Below, in pieces: positions 11,337-19,513 of a stretch of DNA of 64,000 nucleotides (positions are counted from its first letter, which is position 1; each line of letters opens with the position of its first letter). The position numbers and the translations under genes are program-made. Source of the DNA: Pseudoxanthomonas sp. F37 (GTDB taxonomy: Bacteria; Pseudomonadota; Gammaproteobacteria; Xanthomonadales; Xanthomonadaceae); the NCBI RefSeq assembly GCF_022965755.1, contig NZ_CP095187.1:3534001-3598000 (forward strand), read 5' to 3'. The notes below the pieces were generated by a model. That model ran no database searches. It worked only from the letters and a program-made list of their open reading frames with translations, and was not told the DNA's origin.

Positions 11337-11365
11337 CTCCGCTGGCCGGTTACCGGCCGGCGGAG
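11337..11365. terminator. Hairpin between convergent uspA and GNAT genes
   Basis: CTCCGCTGGCCGG and CCGGCCGGCGGAG form a 13-bp stem (one G-U type mismatch) around a TTA loop. It sits between two converging genes and can serve both directions. No T-run follows, so its terminator role is inferred. Confidence 0.5.
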
Positions 11366-11391
11366 CCGGTGTGCATCGCCCCCACGGGGAA

Positions 11392-11922
11392 CTACAGCAG
11401 GAGTTCGTGGATCACCTGCGAGGCCTCGTCGGGGTCGGGCCGGGTGGTGAAGCCCAGCGGACGCACCAGGTCGTGCATCGCGGTGTTGTCGGCAAAGTCG
11501 ACGGAATAGAGCGCCTTCATGCCAGCCGACCGCGCGATGTCGATCAGGCGCTGCATCAGCACGGTCGCAAGCCCCTTCTGCTGCCACGCGTCGGCCACCG
11601 CGACCGCCAGTTCGCAACGCGCGCCCTCGGCATCGGCCCCGTAGCGGGCGACGCCCAGCAGGCTGCCATCGCCCTGGTCGCCCGCCTCCAGCGCGACCAG
11701 GGCGGCCGCACGCGTCGGGTCCAGCACGGTCAGCTGCGACAGCAGCGCTTCGCTGGGATGGCACACGCCGCCGAGGAAGCGGTAGTGCTTGGCCTGGCTG
11801 GAAAGCCGTTCGATGAAATCGCGCTCGGCCTGCCGGTCCTGCGGACGGATGTGCCGGATCAGCACGTGGCTGTTGTCGCGCAGGGTCTCGTACCAGACCT
11901 GCGGGGATGCGGTGTCGTTCAT
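11392..11922 (-). CDS. GNAT-family N-acetyltransferase
   Basis: This 176-residue protein has the GNAT fold. HVLIRHIRPQDRQAERDFIERLS starts strand 1 and helix 1, and the acetyl-CoA loop appears as QQKGLATVLMQRLIDIA (Q-x2-G-x-A) near residue 125. The sequence resembles the acetyltransferase part of Pat/YfiQ-like protein lysine acetyltransferases, but no cyclic-nucleotide or CoA-ligase-like domain is attached. The substrate is unknown. It lies between low-oxygen regulon genes but I see no FNR-type box in its 240-bp upstream region. It converges on uspA. Confidence 0.85.
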   Translation of the reverse strand: MNDTASPQVWYETLRDNSHVLIRHIRPQDRQAERDFIERLSSQAKHYRFLGGVCHPSEALLSQLTVLDPTRAAALVALEAGDQGDGSLLGVARYGADAEGARCELAVAVADAWQQKGLATVLMQRLIDIARSAGMKALYSVDFADNTAMHDLVRPLGFTTRPDPDEASQVIHELLL

Positions 11923-12160
11923 GTCGGTGCTCGTAGTCGGTGGTCCGCAGGCACGGGGGCCGTGCCACGGAGGATGCGCAGCGGCCGCGCTGCCACGGAT
12001 CGGCGAAGTGGAAGTGACCCCTCGCCCGCGTCATGCCATCCCGGGACGGCGGCCCCGCCACGGACCGTCTCCCGGGCATATCCTGCGCAGCGCGCACGCG
12101 GGCCTGTGTCTGGTCCGGCCCTGCCCACGCATGCGCCGGCGGGCAGGCACGCAGGCGGTG

Positions 12161-12802
12161 TCAGGCGATGACCAGATGGTCGACGACATCCTTGACGCCC
12201 GGCGCGGACCATACCGCCCGCTCGACCGCCACCCGTTCGCTCCAGGTATCGACCTTGCCGTCCAGCGTCACGGTGTCGCCGTTCTTGATGGCGATCCGGA
12301 TCTGCTTGGCTTCCACTTCGGCGCTGCGCTTGAGCGCATCCTCGATCCGCTGCTGCACCACGGGCACCTGCACGGAAGGCTTGATGGCGATGTTGTTGGT
12401 GATGCCCGTCACCCCGCGCAGCGTGCGCAGCGCGGTTTCCGCGCCGGTGCGCTGGTACTGCCATTCCACCCGGCCATCCAGGGTCACCCATCCCTTGTTG
12501 ACGGTGACATGGATGTCGGTCGGCACGGCGCTGTTCCACTTCAGGACGCCGAGGGCGCGCTTGGCGATCTCCTCATCGCTGGTATCGCCGACGAAACGGA
12601 CCTCGATGTTCTGCACGACCGCCCTGACGCCCTTGACCCGCCACACGGCGCGTTCGGCGCTGAGCTTCTGGTAGTAGGTGCTCGCATGCCCCGTCAGGGT
12701 GACCACGCCATCCTCGGCCATCACTCCGATATCGGCGGCGTCGATGCTGGGTTCGAAATCCAGCTCGTCGATGACCGCCTGACGCAATTGCTTGTCGTTC
12801 AT
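12161..12802 (-). CDS. Triple BON-domain protein
   Basis: The 213-residue protein contains three BON domains (about 1-70, 75-145 and 147-213). Each has the pattern of a helix with charged residues followed by V-x-L-x-G (VVTLTGHA, WVTLDGRV, TVTLDGKV) and a terminal V-N-I/V-D-L strand. BON domains bind phospholipid membranes or couple to channels; family members (OsmY-like) protect the envelope under stress. There is no signal peptide, so this one may be cytoplasmic. The frame is open to 12925, but ATG 12802 has a good GGAGAC ribosome site. The FNR-type box at 12872-12885 lies 70 bp upstream. Confidence 0.88.
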   Translation of the reverse strand: MNDKQLRQAVIDELDFEPSIDAADIGVMAEDGVVTLTGHASTYYQKLSAERAVWRVKGVRAVVQNIEVRFVGDTSDEEIAKRALGVLKWNSAVPTDIHVTVNKGWVTLDGRVEWQYQRTGAETALRTLRGVTGITNNIAIKPSVQVPVVQQRIEDALKRSAEVEAKQIRIAIKNGDTVTLDGKVDTWSERVAVERAVWSAPGVKDVVDHLVIA

Positions 12803-12871
12803 GTTCGTCTCCGGTTTGCCGCACGCCCGTACGTGCCGGAGGGAGTTGACCGCGGCGCGCCGTCGAGCGAG

Positions 12872-12885
12872 TTGACGTGGATCAA
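12872..12885. promoter_or_regulatory. FNR-type box between BON gene and crp/fnr-type regulator gene
   Basis: TTGACGTGGATCAA sits between divergent genes. A weak -10-like TCAACT lies 32 bp away on the minus (BON) side. No comparable hexamer is seen at that spacing toward the regulator, so the BON gene is the likelier target. Confidence 0.65.
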
Positions 12886-12941
12886 CAACGCATCGTTCCC
12901 AGGGCCCGCCAGCGGCAGTGCGCATGCCACCGGGGCGCGGT

Positions 12942-12961
12942 GCCGTTACAGGCCGTTACAG
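12942..12961 (+). repeat. Two perfect tandem copies of a 10-bp unit
   Basis: GCCGTTACAG occurs twice back to back, about 75 bp before the Crp/Fnr regulator start codon, with a partial third unit (ACCGT) following. It could be a binding site for a dimeric regulator or a chance duplication in the promoter. Confidence 0.6.
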
Positions 12962-13035
12962 ACCGTGTCCGGCGCGATGCCGGCGCGTGCCACGCGCGGC
13001 ATAGCCTCGTCCTTCCCCATCCGGAGGACGCAGTG

Positions 13036-13749
13036 ATGCTGGATGTCGGCCATTTCGCGGAGCCCCCCACCCTCGCCGGGCCGTCGGACGGCGTCCGGGC
13101 GGTCGCCCCTCCGTCCGAGGTCCAGGGGGAAGACCTGCTGATGCGGCATGCCCCCCTGCAGCGCCGCCGGCTGCAGGCGCGGCGCCGGCTGTTCCGCGCG
13201 GGACAGCCCTGCCGTTCGCTGTTCCTCGTCCACGCCGGCGTGTTCAAGACCTGCGTGCTGAGCGAGGACGGCAGGGAACGGGTGACCGGATTCCATGTCC
13301 GCGGCGCCCTGCTGGGCATCGATTCGTTCGACATATCCGTGCATGCCTGCGATGCCATCGCCCTGGACACCTGCGAAGTGTGGGAGCTGCCGCTGTCCTG
13401 GCTGAGGACGGAGGGAAGCGAACTGCTGCCGTATGTCACCCGAATGCTGGCGGCGGAAGTGCGCCGCGACTGGAACTGGATGCTGGCGATAGGGAGTTTC
13501 AACGCGGAGCAGCGCGTGGCCGCGTTCCTGCTGGATCTGGCAGCGAGGATGCACGCCCTCGGGTTCAGTGCCCATCATCTGCTGCTGCGCATGACCCGCG
13601 CGGACCTGGGCAGTTTCCTGGCACTGCAGCTCGAAACGGTGACCCGCGCGCTCTCGCGGCTGGGTGCGCATGGCCTGATCTCGGTGGCACGCCGGGAGAT
13701 CGTCATCCGGGACGAGGCCGGCCTGAGGGCGATGCTGCAGCACGCCTAG
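13036..13749 (+). CDS. Crp/Fnr-family transcriptional regulator lacking Fe-S ligands
   Basis: The 237-residue protein has a cyclic-nucleotide-binding-type beta barrel (about 35-130), a dimerisation helix and a C-terminal winged helix. The recognition helix ...LETVTRALSRL carries Glu200, Thr203 and Arg204 at the positions of FNR Glu209, Ser212 and Arg213, which read TTGAT half-sites. The N-terminal Cys cluster of FNR is missing, and the FNR C-E-I-P (Cys122) segment reads W-E-L-P here, so no [4Fe-4S] cluster is expected; Dnr-like sensing of NO/heme or another signal is possible. The start at 13036 follows a GGAGGA site; the frame is open further upstream. It is the obvious candidate controller of the fourteen TTGA-N6-TCAA boxes. 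Confidence 0.85.
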   Translation: MLDVGHFAEPPTLAGPSDGVRAVAPPSEVQGEDLLMRHAPLQRRRLQARRRLFRAGQPCRSLFLVHAGVFKTCVLSEDGRERVTGFHVRGALLGIDSFDISVHACDAIALDTCEVWELPLSWLRTEGSELLPYVTRMLAAEVRRDWNWMLAIGSFNAEQRVAAFLLDLAARMHALGFSAHHLLLRMTRADLGSFLALQLETVTRALSRLGAHGLISVARREIVIRDEAGLRAMLQHA

Positions 13750-13917
13750 CTCCCGACGCCACCCGGCAGGCCATGCCGACGGCATGTCCGCTTCTGGGTA
13801 TCGCGGCAGTCCGCTCCTGCCGCTCGTCGGACGGCCTGCGGCGCAGGCCAGCGGCGCTCTCCCGCTGCCGTTCGCGGGACTAACATGACATGAGCCCCTC
13901 GGCCCCGGGCCTCCCTC

Positions 13918-14682
13918 TTGACGCCGGATCGCCTCTCCCGCCGCGATGAAGCGCCTTCGACGGCACCGCATGTGCTGGTGGTCGACGACGACGCCGAGAT
14001 CGCAAGGATGCTGTCGCGCTACCTGGAGGGCCACGGCCTGAAGGTCACGCTGGCGGACAGCGGCGCGCGCCTGCGCGCGGTGCTGGATGCCTCATCCGTC
14101 GACGCCATCCTGCTGGACCTGGGCCTGCCGGACGCCGATGGCCTGAGCCTGGTGCGGGAGCTTCGCGACCGCTGGCACGGCCCGCTCATCGTGGTCAGCG
14201 GGCGCGGCGACGCCGTGGACCGCGTGGTCGGCCTTGAGCTGGGTGCGGACGACTACGTCGCCAAGCCGTTCGACCTGCGCGAACTGCTGGCCCGCATCCG
14301 CTCGGTACTGCGTCGTGCGCCCGCGGTCGCGACCGCGACGGCCTCCGCGCAGGCCGCTGGCGTGCTCGAGTTCGCGGGCCTGCGCCTGGAGATATCGTCG
14401 CGCCGCCTGATCGGCCGCGACGGATGCGACATCGAACTGACCACCGGCGACTTCGACCTGCTGGTGGCGATGCTGAGAAGGCCGAACCAGGTGCTCAGCC
14501 GCGACCAGCTGATGAACGCCACGCACGGGCGCGAGCCCGGGCCGTTCGACCGCGCCATCGACATGCAGGTCAACCGCCTGCGCCGCAAGATCGAATCCGA
14601 CCCGGCGCATCCGGCCATCATCAAGTCGGTGCGCGGAGCGGGCTACCTGCTGGCCGTCCAGGTGCACAAGACCCCGGGGTGA
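13918..14682 (+). CDS. OmpR-family response regulator
   Basis: The 254-residue protein has a receiver domain (VVDDDAEI at 21-28, phospho-acceptor Asp67 in LLDLGLP, and KPF near 120) followed by an OmpR/PhoB winged helix (ELTTGDFDLL, RDQLMNA, RLRRKIESD, VRGAGYLL). An in-frame stop at 13891 and the absence of ATG/GTG before the receiver leave TTG 13918 as the likely start. It is followed after 4 bp by a hybrid histidine kinase and must be co-transcribed with it. No FNR-type box precedes it, so this pair probably acts in parallel to, or above, the Crp/Fnr regulator. The targets are unknown. Confidence 0.88.
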   Translation: MTPDRLSRRDEAPSTAPHVLVVDDDAEIARMLSRYLEGHGLKVTLADSGARLRAVLDASSVDAILLDLGLPDADGLSLVRELRDRWHGPLIVVSGRGDAVDRVVGLELGADDYVAKPFDLRELLARIRSVLRRAPAVATATASAQAAGVLEFAGLRLEISSRRLIGRDGCDIELTTGDFDLLVAMLRRPNQVLSRDQLMNATHGREPGPFDRAIDMQVNRLRRKIESDPAHPAIIKSVRGAGYLLAVQVHKTPG

Positions 14683-14686
14683 TGGC

Positions 14687-16720
14687 GTGTTCCCGCAGCT
14701 GTTCGATACGGTGCCCGATGCGCTGGTGGTGGTGGACGGCGCCGGGCTGATCGCGATGGCGAACCGGCAGGCGGAGCGGCTGTTCGGCTATCCGCCCGCC
14801 GGGCTGACCGGCCTGCCGGTCGAACAGCTGATCCCCGAAGACGCGCGCGAGCGCCACCGCTCCCACCGCGCGGACTACATGCGCATGCCGCGCACGCGGC
14901 CGATGGGCGGTGCCGGCATGGCGCTGGTCGGCCAGCGGCGCGATGGCGCGCAGTTTCCGGTCGAGATCGCGTTGAGTCCCCTGCAGACGGACGAAGGTCC
15001 CCGCTACCTGGCGTCGATCCGCGACATCTCCGAGACCCAGCGCGCGCGCCAGGCGCTGGTGCGCGCGCGCTACGACGCCCTGGTCGCCCGCATCGGCCAG
15101 GAAGCGGTGGAACTGGCCGATGAAGAGGCACTTGTTCCGCGGCTGCCGGAAATGCTGGCCAGCGCGCTGGGGGCCGAAGCGGTGGCGATCGTGTTTTTGA
15201 AGGAGGCGCCGCATGTCGACGTGCAGGCCTACTTCGGCCCGCCGCCGCTTTCGCGCGGACTCTTCAGCGTGCCCGAACACTGGCAGCAGCTCGGCCGCAG
15301 CCACCCGCGGGTCATCGACGACCTGCGCGGCACGGCCTGGCCGCTGCCGTTGCTGGGGGGCGATACCGGCAGCGGCGCCACCGTTCCGTTGATGGACCGG
15401 GGGCACGTCATGGGCGCCCTGCTGGTGCGCGCGCCGGCGCCCCGGGCGCTGGACCACGACGCCATGCACCTGCTGCGCTCGGTGGCGAACCTGGTGGCCG
15501 GCATGATCCAGCGCCGGCGCACGGAAGAGCAGCTGGCGCACGCGCAACGGCTGGATGCGATCGGCCAGTTGACCGGCGGCATCGCACACGACTTCAACAA
15601 CCTGCTGACGGTCATGTCGGGCAGCCTGCAGCTGCTGCAGGTCCGCTGTGCGGACGACCCGGAGGCGGCGGACCTGATCGCCAGCGCGTTGCGCTCCGCG
15701 TCCAGGGGCGCCGAACTCACCCGCAAGCTGCTGGCGTTCGCGCGCCGGCAGCGGCTCAGTCCCATCGCGGTATCGCCGCCGCGGTTGCTGGAAGACCTGG
15801 AAAAGATGCTACGACGCACCCTGGGCGAGTCCATCCGGCTGAGCGTGGACTGCCCTGCGAGCCTGCCACCGGTGTACGCCGATGCCGCGCAGCTGGACTC
15901 GGCGCTGGTCAACCTGGTGCTGAACGCACGCGATGCGATGCCGCAGGGCGGCACCATCCGGCTGAGCGTCCGCGAAGTGACGGACGAGGCACGGGATGCC
16001 GCGGCGGATCGCCCGCAGGGATCGCGCATCGAGTTCTGCGTGGAGGACACCGGGCACGGCATGACGGCCGAGACCCTGGCGCGCGCCTGCGAGCCATTCT
16101 TCACCACCAAGCGGGCCGGACATGGCAGCGGGCTGGGCTTGAGCATGGTGTACGGTTTCGCCGAACAGAGCGGCGGCCAGCTGCGCATCCGCAGCCGTCT
16201 CGGTCATGGCACCCAGGTCACGCTGGCGCTTCCCGTCGCACCGGCCTGCGCCAGCGTCGAACACGCAGGCGCGCCGCCCATCGTGGAGGGCCGCGGCGAA
16301 CACGTGCTGGTGGTCGAAGACGAACCGGAAGTGCGCGACATCGCCATCGCCTTCCTCGCCTCGCTGGGCTATCGCGCCACGGCGGTCGGCGACGCGGGCC
16401 AGGCGCTGGCATTGCTTGCCCGCGAACGCGATGTGGCGGCCGTGTTCAGCGACGTCATGCTCGGGGGAGGCATGAACGGCGCCCAGCTGGCGGCGGAAGT
16501 GCGCGCCGCGCGTCCGGACCTGGCCATCCTGCTGACGTCCGGCTACGAGGATGCGCAGCTGCTGGAGCAGCCGCGCGCGCATCCCCCTGCGCACGCGCTG
16601 CTGCGCAAGCCCTACAGCCGCGAGGACCTGGCCGCCGCGCTGCGCCGCTGCCTGCAGGACGTCCGCCCATCGCAGGTTGACGTGGATCAATATCGCCAGG
16701 CGAGGTGCCCGCCAGAGTAG
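14687..16720 (+). CDS. PAS-GAF hybrid sensor histidine kinase
   Basis: The 677-residue protein reads, in order: PAS domain (about 1-120, ending in the PAC-like segment GPRYLASIRDISETQ), GAF-like domain (about 130-275), HisKA box GGIAHDFNNLL with phospho-acceptor His301, HATPase (NLVLNARDAM, DTGHGM, GSGLGLSM), and a C-terminal receiver (VVEDEPEVRD; acceptor Asp589). No membrane segments are visible, so it should be a cytoplasmic sensor. The GTG start lies 4 bp after the stop of the response regulator. The PAS/GAF pair could bind a small ligand, flavin or heme, but no ligand residue can be assigned. Its last codons contain the FNR-type box of the next gene. Confidence 0.88.
   Translation: MFPQLFDTVPDALVVVDGAGLIAMANRQAERLFGYPPAGLTGLPVEQLIPEDARERHRSHRADYMRMPRTRPMGGAGMALVGQRRDGAQFPVEIALSPLQTDEGPRYLASIRDISETQRARQALVRARYDALVARIGQEAVELADEEALVPRLPEMLASALGAEAVAIVFLKEAPHVDVQAYFGPPPLSRGLFSVPEHWQQLGRSHPRVIDDLRGTAWPLPLLGGDTGSGATVPLMDRGHVMGALLVRAPAPRALDHDAMHLLRSVANLVAGMIQRRRTEEQLAHAQRLDAIGQLTGGIAHDFNNLLTVMSGSLQLLQVRCADDPEAADLIASALRSASRGAELTRKLLAFARRQRLSPIAVSPPRLLEDLEKMLRRTLGESIRLSVDCPASLPPVYADAAQLDSALVNLVLNARDAMPQGGTIRLSVREVTDEARDAAADRPQGSRIEFCVEDTGHGMTAETLARACEPFFTTKRAGHGSGLGLSMVYGFAEQSGGQLRIRSRLGHGTQVTLALPVAPACASVEHAGAPPIVEGRGEHVLVVEDEPEVRDIAIAFLASLGYRATAVGDAGQALALLARERDVAAVFSDVMLGGGMNGAQLAAEVRAARPDLAILLTSGYEDAQLLEQPRAHPPAHALLRKPYSREDLAAALRRCLQDVRPSQVDVDQYRQARCPPE
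16677..16690 (+). promoter_or_regulatory. FNR-type box inside the 3' end of the hybrid kinase gene
   Basis: TTGACGTGGATCAA overlaps the last coding bases of the kinase and lies upstream of the RNR-like gene. CAGAGT (16713-16718) is centred 32 bp downstream. Confidence 0.7.
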
Positions 16721-16741
16721 TGCTTCCGATACAGGGGGAGC

Positions 16742-17692
16742 ATGTCCATGGTACCGGTCACCCGCTTCACGTCGCTGGCGTCGGTGAAAGCCTGGGACGG
16801 CCTGTACCGATGGCGCCAGGACGGCCTGGTCCGCGACGCGACCATCGATGCGACGTGGCGCCGGATCGCCGACGCCGTGGCCACCGCCGAGGGCGCAATG
16901 GCACCCCTGTGGGCGCACCGCTTCGTCGCCGCCTGCAGCCGATGGCAGGTGCTGCCGGGGGAACCGCTGCTCGCCTGCGCGGGAACCGACCACGGACCCG
17001 ATGGCTGGATGCCGGCGGCGGCCATCAATCTGTCGGGGTTCGTCGCCGATGACGTCTTCGGCGTGCCGCGGCTCGACCGTGCCCGGCTGGTCGAGGCGGC
17101 GGCGCTGGCGACCCGGCTGCTGGACGACGCGATGATGGTGTACCCGCACACCCAGGGCGATGGCCCGCGGATCAGTCTCATCGGGGTGGCCGACGCCCTG
17201 CGCATGCTGGAGCTGCCCTACGGTTCGGATGCGGCGCAGGACCTGGTCGCCGTCGCGGCGGCGCAGGTGGCCGAGGGTTGCCTGCGCGCCAACATCGATC
17301 TTGCCACCGAACGCGGACCCGCGGATGCGTCGGCCTGCGCGGACGCATGGGTGGATGGGCTCGTGCGCAGGCGGATGCCCGGTCCGCTCATCGAAGAAGC
17401 CGCGCGGCAGGGGGTTCGCCACCTGCGGATCACCGCACTGGATGCCCATCCCGCCCTGGCCTGCCTGGCCAACGATGTGGCCGATTCGCTGGAGCCGATG
17501 CCCGAGGACGCCGCCCGCCGCTACGACGCGCAGGGGCACTGCGTCCGCATCGCCCGGGAACGGTTGATGGACGCGGTCCGGGCGTACGTGGACCGGCCCC
17601 TGCGCGCGGACGATGCACGCAGCCGCTGCGCCCACCCCGCCACGAGGGGCGGCGCGCCGGGACAGGACGCGGTCGCCTCCGCCTGCTCCTGA
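16742..17692 (+). CDS. Degenerate class II ribonucleotide reductase-like protein
   Basis: This 316-residue protein aligns by eye with pieces of class II (NrdJ/NrdZ, B12-dependent) ribonucleotide reductase: the N-terminal pattern W-x-x-x-Y-R plus T-W-x-R-x-A, AAAINLSGFVAD in place of SINLAAFV, the helix RLVEAAALATRLLDDAM, RISLIGVADALRMLELPYGSDA (compare R-I-G-L-G-V-x-G-F-A-D), and GVRHLRITALDAHPALACL in place of the GIRNS-to-LLA segment. It is less than half the usual length, and the NPCGE cysteine region is missing, so it cannot reduce nucleotides by the known mechanism. A regulatory or binding role is possible. ATG 16742 follows a GGGGGAG ribosome site. Mycobacterial DosR also controls a class II RNR (nrdZ). 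Confidence 0.6.
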   Translation: MSMVPVTRFTSLASVKAWDGLYRWRQDGLVRDATIDATWRRIADAVATAEGAMAPLWAHRFVAACSRWQVLPGEPLLACAGTDHGPDGWMPAAAINLSGFVADDVFGVPRLDRARLVEAAALATRLLDDAMMVYPHTQGDGPRISLIGVADALRMLELPYGSDAAQDLVAVAAAQVAEGCLRANIDLATERGPADASACADAWVDGLVRRRMPGPLIEEAARQGVRHLRITALDAHPALACLANDVADSLEPMPEDAARRYDAQGHCVRIARERLMDAVRAYVDRPLRADDARSRCAHPATRGGAPGQDAVASACS

Positions 17693-17724
17693 CCGCCACG
17701 GCGCCTGCGCGTCCGACGTTTTGT

Positions 17725-17738
17725 TTGATCGCGGTCAA
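17725..17738 (+). promoter_or_regulatory. FNR-type box upstream of the host-attachment/flavodoxin/ABC operon
   Basis: TTGATCGCGGTCAA; CAACGT (17760-17765) is centred 31 bp downstream; the first gene starts at 17797. Confidence 0.72.
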
Positions 17739-17796
17739 CGTCCCCGTTGCAGGCCGTGCCAACGTGAAGTCTCCACAAGGCGGGAGCGGCACGACG

Positions 17797-18273
17797 ATGA
17801 GCATCACCTGGATACTGGTAGCCGACCGGTCGCGCGCGCGCCTGCTTTCGCTGGACAGCGACGAGGGCCTGGTGCGGCAGCTGGAATGCTTCACCAATGC
17901 GGAGGGCCGCATGCGTCCCCGCGAGCTGGAAAGCGATCGCCCACCCACCACGCACGATCGCTTCGGCCATGGGCGCCATGCGGTCGAGCCGCACACGCCG
18001 TCGGCCCGGAAGGTGGCGGACCGCTTCGCCCAGCAGGTGCGCGACGCGCTGGAGAGCGGCCGCTCGGAACATGCGTTCGACGAACTCGTGCTGATCGCCC
18101 CTGCGCGGTTCCTGGGCGCCCTCCACCATGCGATGGGACCGCACCTGCGCGAGCGTGTGGCGCTGCAGATCGCCAAGGAGCTGACCGGCGCCGACGAGCG
18201 CAGCATCCTTTCGCATATCGAGCGGGCGCTCCAGCAGAAGGTGGAAGCGCCTTCCTCCCAGGCGACCGGCTGA
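17797..18273 (+). CDS. Host attachment protein family (AtsE/PF10116-like)
   Basis: The 158-residue product matches the host-attachment (PF10116) family: ITWILVADRSRARLL at the N-terminus, a charged linker with many His/Arg/Pro residues, then HAFDELVLIAPARFLGALHHAM and a C-terminal helix ending in SILSHIERALQ. Despite the name, which comes from a plant-associated homologue, the fold is related to the eRF1/BaeRF release-factor family and the molecular role is unknown. In this window it heads a run of five genes (17797-23097) behind one FNR-type box, so a cytoplasmic stress or translation-related role is at least as likely as attachment. Confidence 0.8.
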   Translation: MSITWILVADRSRARLLSLDSDEGLVRQLECFTNAEGRMRPRELESDRPPTTHDRFGHGRHAVEPHTPSARKVADRFAQQVRDALESGRSEHAFDELVLIAPARFLGALHHAMGPHLRERVALQIAKELTGADERSILSHIERALQQKVEAPSSQATG

Positions 18274-18285
18274 GCAGGCGCGCGG

Positions 18286-18798
18286 ATGACACGCGGACGC
18301 ACGCTCGTCGCCTATTACTCGATGACCGGCCACACCCGGCAGCTGGCCGAAGAGATACGCGCCAGGCTGGGACAGGAAGCGGACATCGAGGCCATCCGCG
18401 AGCCCCGCGCGCGGCGGGGCGCGCTGGGCCTGCTGGGTGCCATGTTCCATGCCGTCGCACGAAGCGCCCCCGCCCTCCTGCCGGCGCGCTTCCCGCCGGG
18501 CGCGCACGATCTGCTGGTGCTGGGCGGCCCCATCTGGATGGGCCGCATGGCGGCACCGGTACGGACCTACGCCCGCTCGCATGGCGGCTCGGCCCCCCGC
18601 ATCGCCCTGTTCTGTACCCAGGGCGGCAACGGCGCGGCCGCTGCCTTTTCCGAGATGGAACGGATCTGCGGGCGCGCCCCCGTCGCCACCCTGGTGGTCG
18701 ATGGCGCGCACCTGCCGCCGCCCCGTCACGCGGCGGCCCTGGACGCCTTCATCGCCGCGCTCGGGCGCGCCCCGCCCGTCCGCCGCGATGCAGGCTGA
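18286..18798 (+). CDS. Flavodoxin-family protein
   Basis: The 170-residue protein has a flavodoxin fold. The FMN phosphate loop is [15 protein letters not shown] at about residues 10-24, followed by [20 protein letters not shown] and an [10 protein letters not shown] loop that packs on the isoalloxazine ring. It should bind FMN and carry electrons or reduce quinones (WrbA-like variants exist). The gene lies 12 bp after the host-attachment gene and overlaps the ABC ATPase gene by 11 bp, so translation is probably coupled. Low-potential electron carriers fit an oxygen-limitation regulon. Confidence 0.85.
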   Translation: MTRGRTLVAYYSMTGHTRQLAEEIRARLGQEADIEAIREPRARRGALGLLGAMFHAVARSAPALLPARFPPGAHDLLVLGGPIWMGRMAAPVRTYARSHGGSAPRIALFCTQGGNGAAAAFSEMERICGRAPVATLVVDGAHLPPPRHAAALDAFIAALGRAPPVRRDAG

Positions 18799-19513
18799 GG
18801 CAGCCACCACCGACGCGGTGTTCCGCGCCACGGGCCTGACGAAGTCCTACGCGATGGGCGCCTCGGTCGTGCATGCGTTGCGGGGCGTCGACCTGACCCT
18901 GGAACGCGGCGAGTTCGTGGTGCTGCTGGGGCCGTCCGGTAGCGGCAAGTCCACCCTGCTCAACATCCTGGGCGGCCTGGACACGGCGACCGGGGGCGAA
19001 GTGCGGTACTGCGGCCAGCGGCTGGACGGTGCGGGCGACGCCGAACTGACACGCTTCCGCAGGAAGCATGTCGGCTTCGTGTTCCAGTTCTACAACCTGC
19101 TTCCCAGCCTCACCGCCCGCGAGAACGTGGCACTGATCACCGAGATCGCGGACGCGCCGATGGCGCCCGAGGACGCGCTGTCCATGGTGGGACTGGGCGA
19201 GCGGCTGGACCACTTTCCCTCCCAGCTCTCGGGCGGCGAACAGCAGCGTGTCGCCATCGCGCGCGCCATCGCCAAGCGTCCGGACATCCTGCTGTGCGAC
19301 GAGCCCACGGGCGCGTTGGACCTGGCCACCGGGAAGTGCGTCCTGGAGGCACTGGACCAGGCCAACAGGACCTTGCGCACCACCACCCTGATCATCACCC
19401 ACAACGCCGACATCGCCCGCATGGCCCACCGGGTCCTGCATCTGGGCGACGGACGCATCGTCAGGGAGGCCACCAACGCCACCCGCTCCCGGCCTGCGGA
19501 CCTGCAGTGGTGA
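18788..19513 (+). CDS. ABC transporter ATP-binding protein (MacB/LolD/DevA type)
   Basis: This 241-residue ATPase has Walker [10 protein letters not shown] (about 48-56), Q-loop [12 protein letters not shown], signature LSGGEQQR, Walker [13 protein letters not shown] and the H-loop ITHNADI. The [11 protein letters not shown] segment and the FtsX-type partner place it with MacB/LolD/DevA exporters and not importers. The start ATG 18788 overlaps the flavodoxin stop. Its stop overlaps the GTG of the permease. It energises export or lipid/lipoprotein handling with the next two genes. Confidence 0.92.
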   Translation: MQAEAATTDAVFRATGLTKSYAMGASVVHALRGVDLTLERGEFVVLLGPSGSGKSTLLNILGGLDTATGGEVRYCGQRLDGAGDAELTRFRRKHVGFVFQFYNLLPSLTARENVALITEIADAPMAPEDALSMVGLGERLDHFPSQLSGGEQQRVAIARAIAKRPDILLCDEPTGALDLATGKCVLEALDQANRTLRTTTLIITHNADIARMAHRVLHLGDGRIVREATNATRSRPADLQW

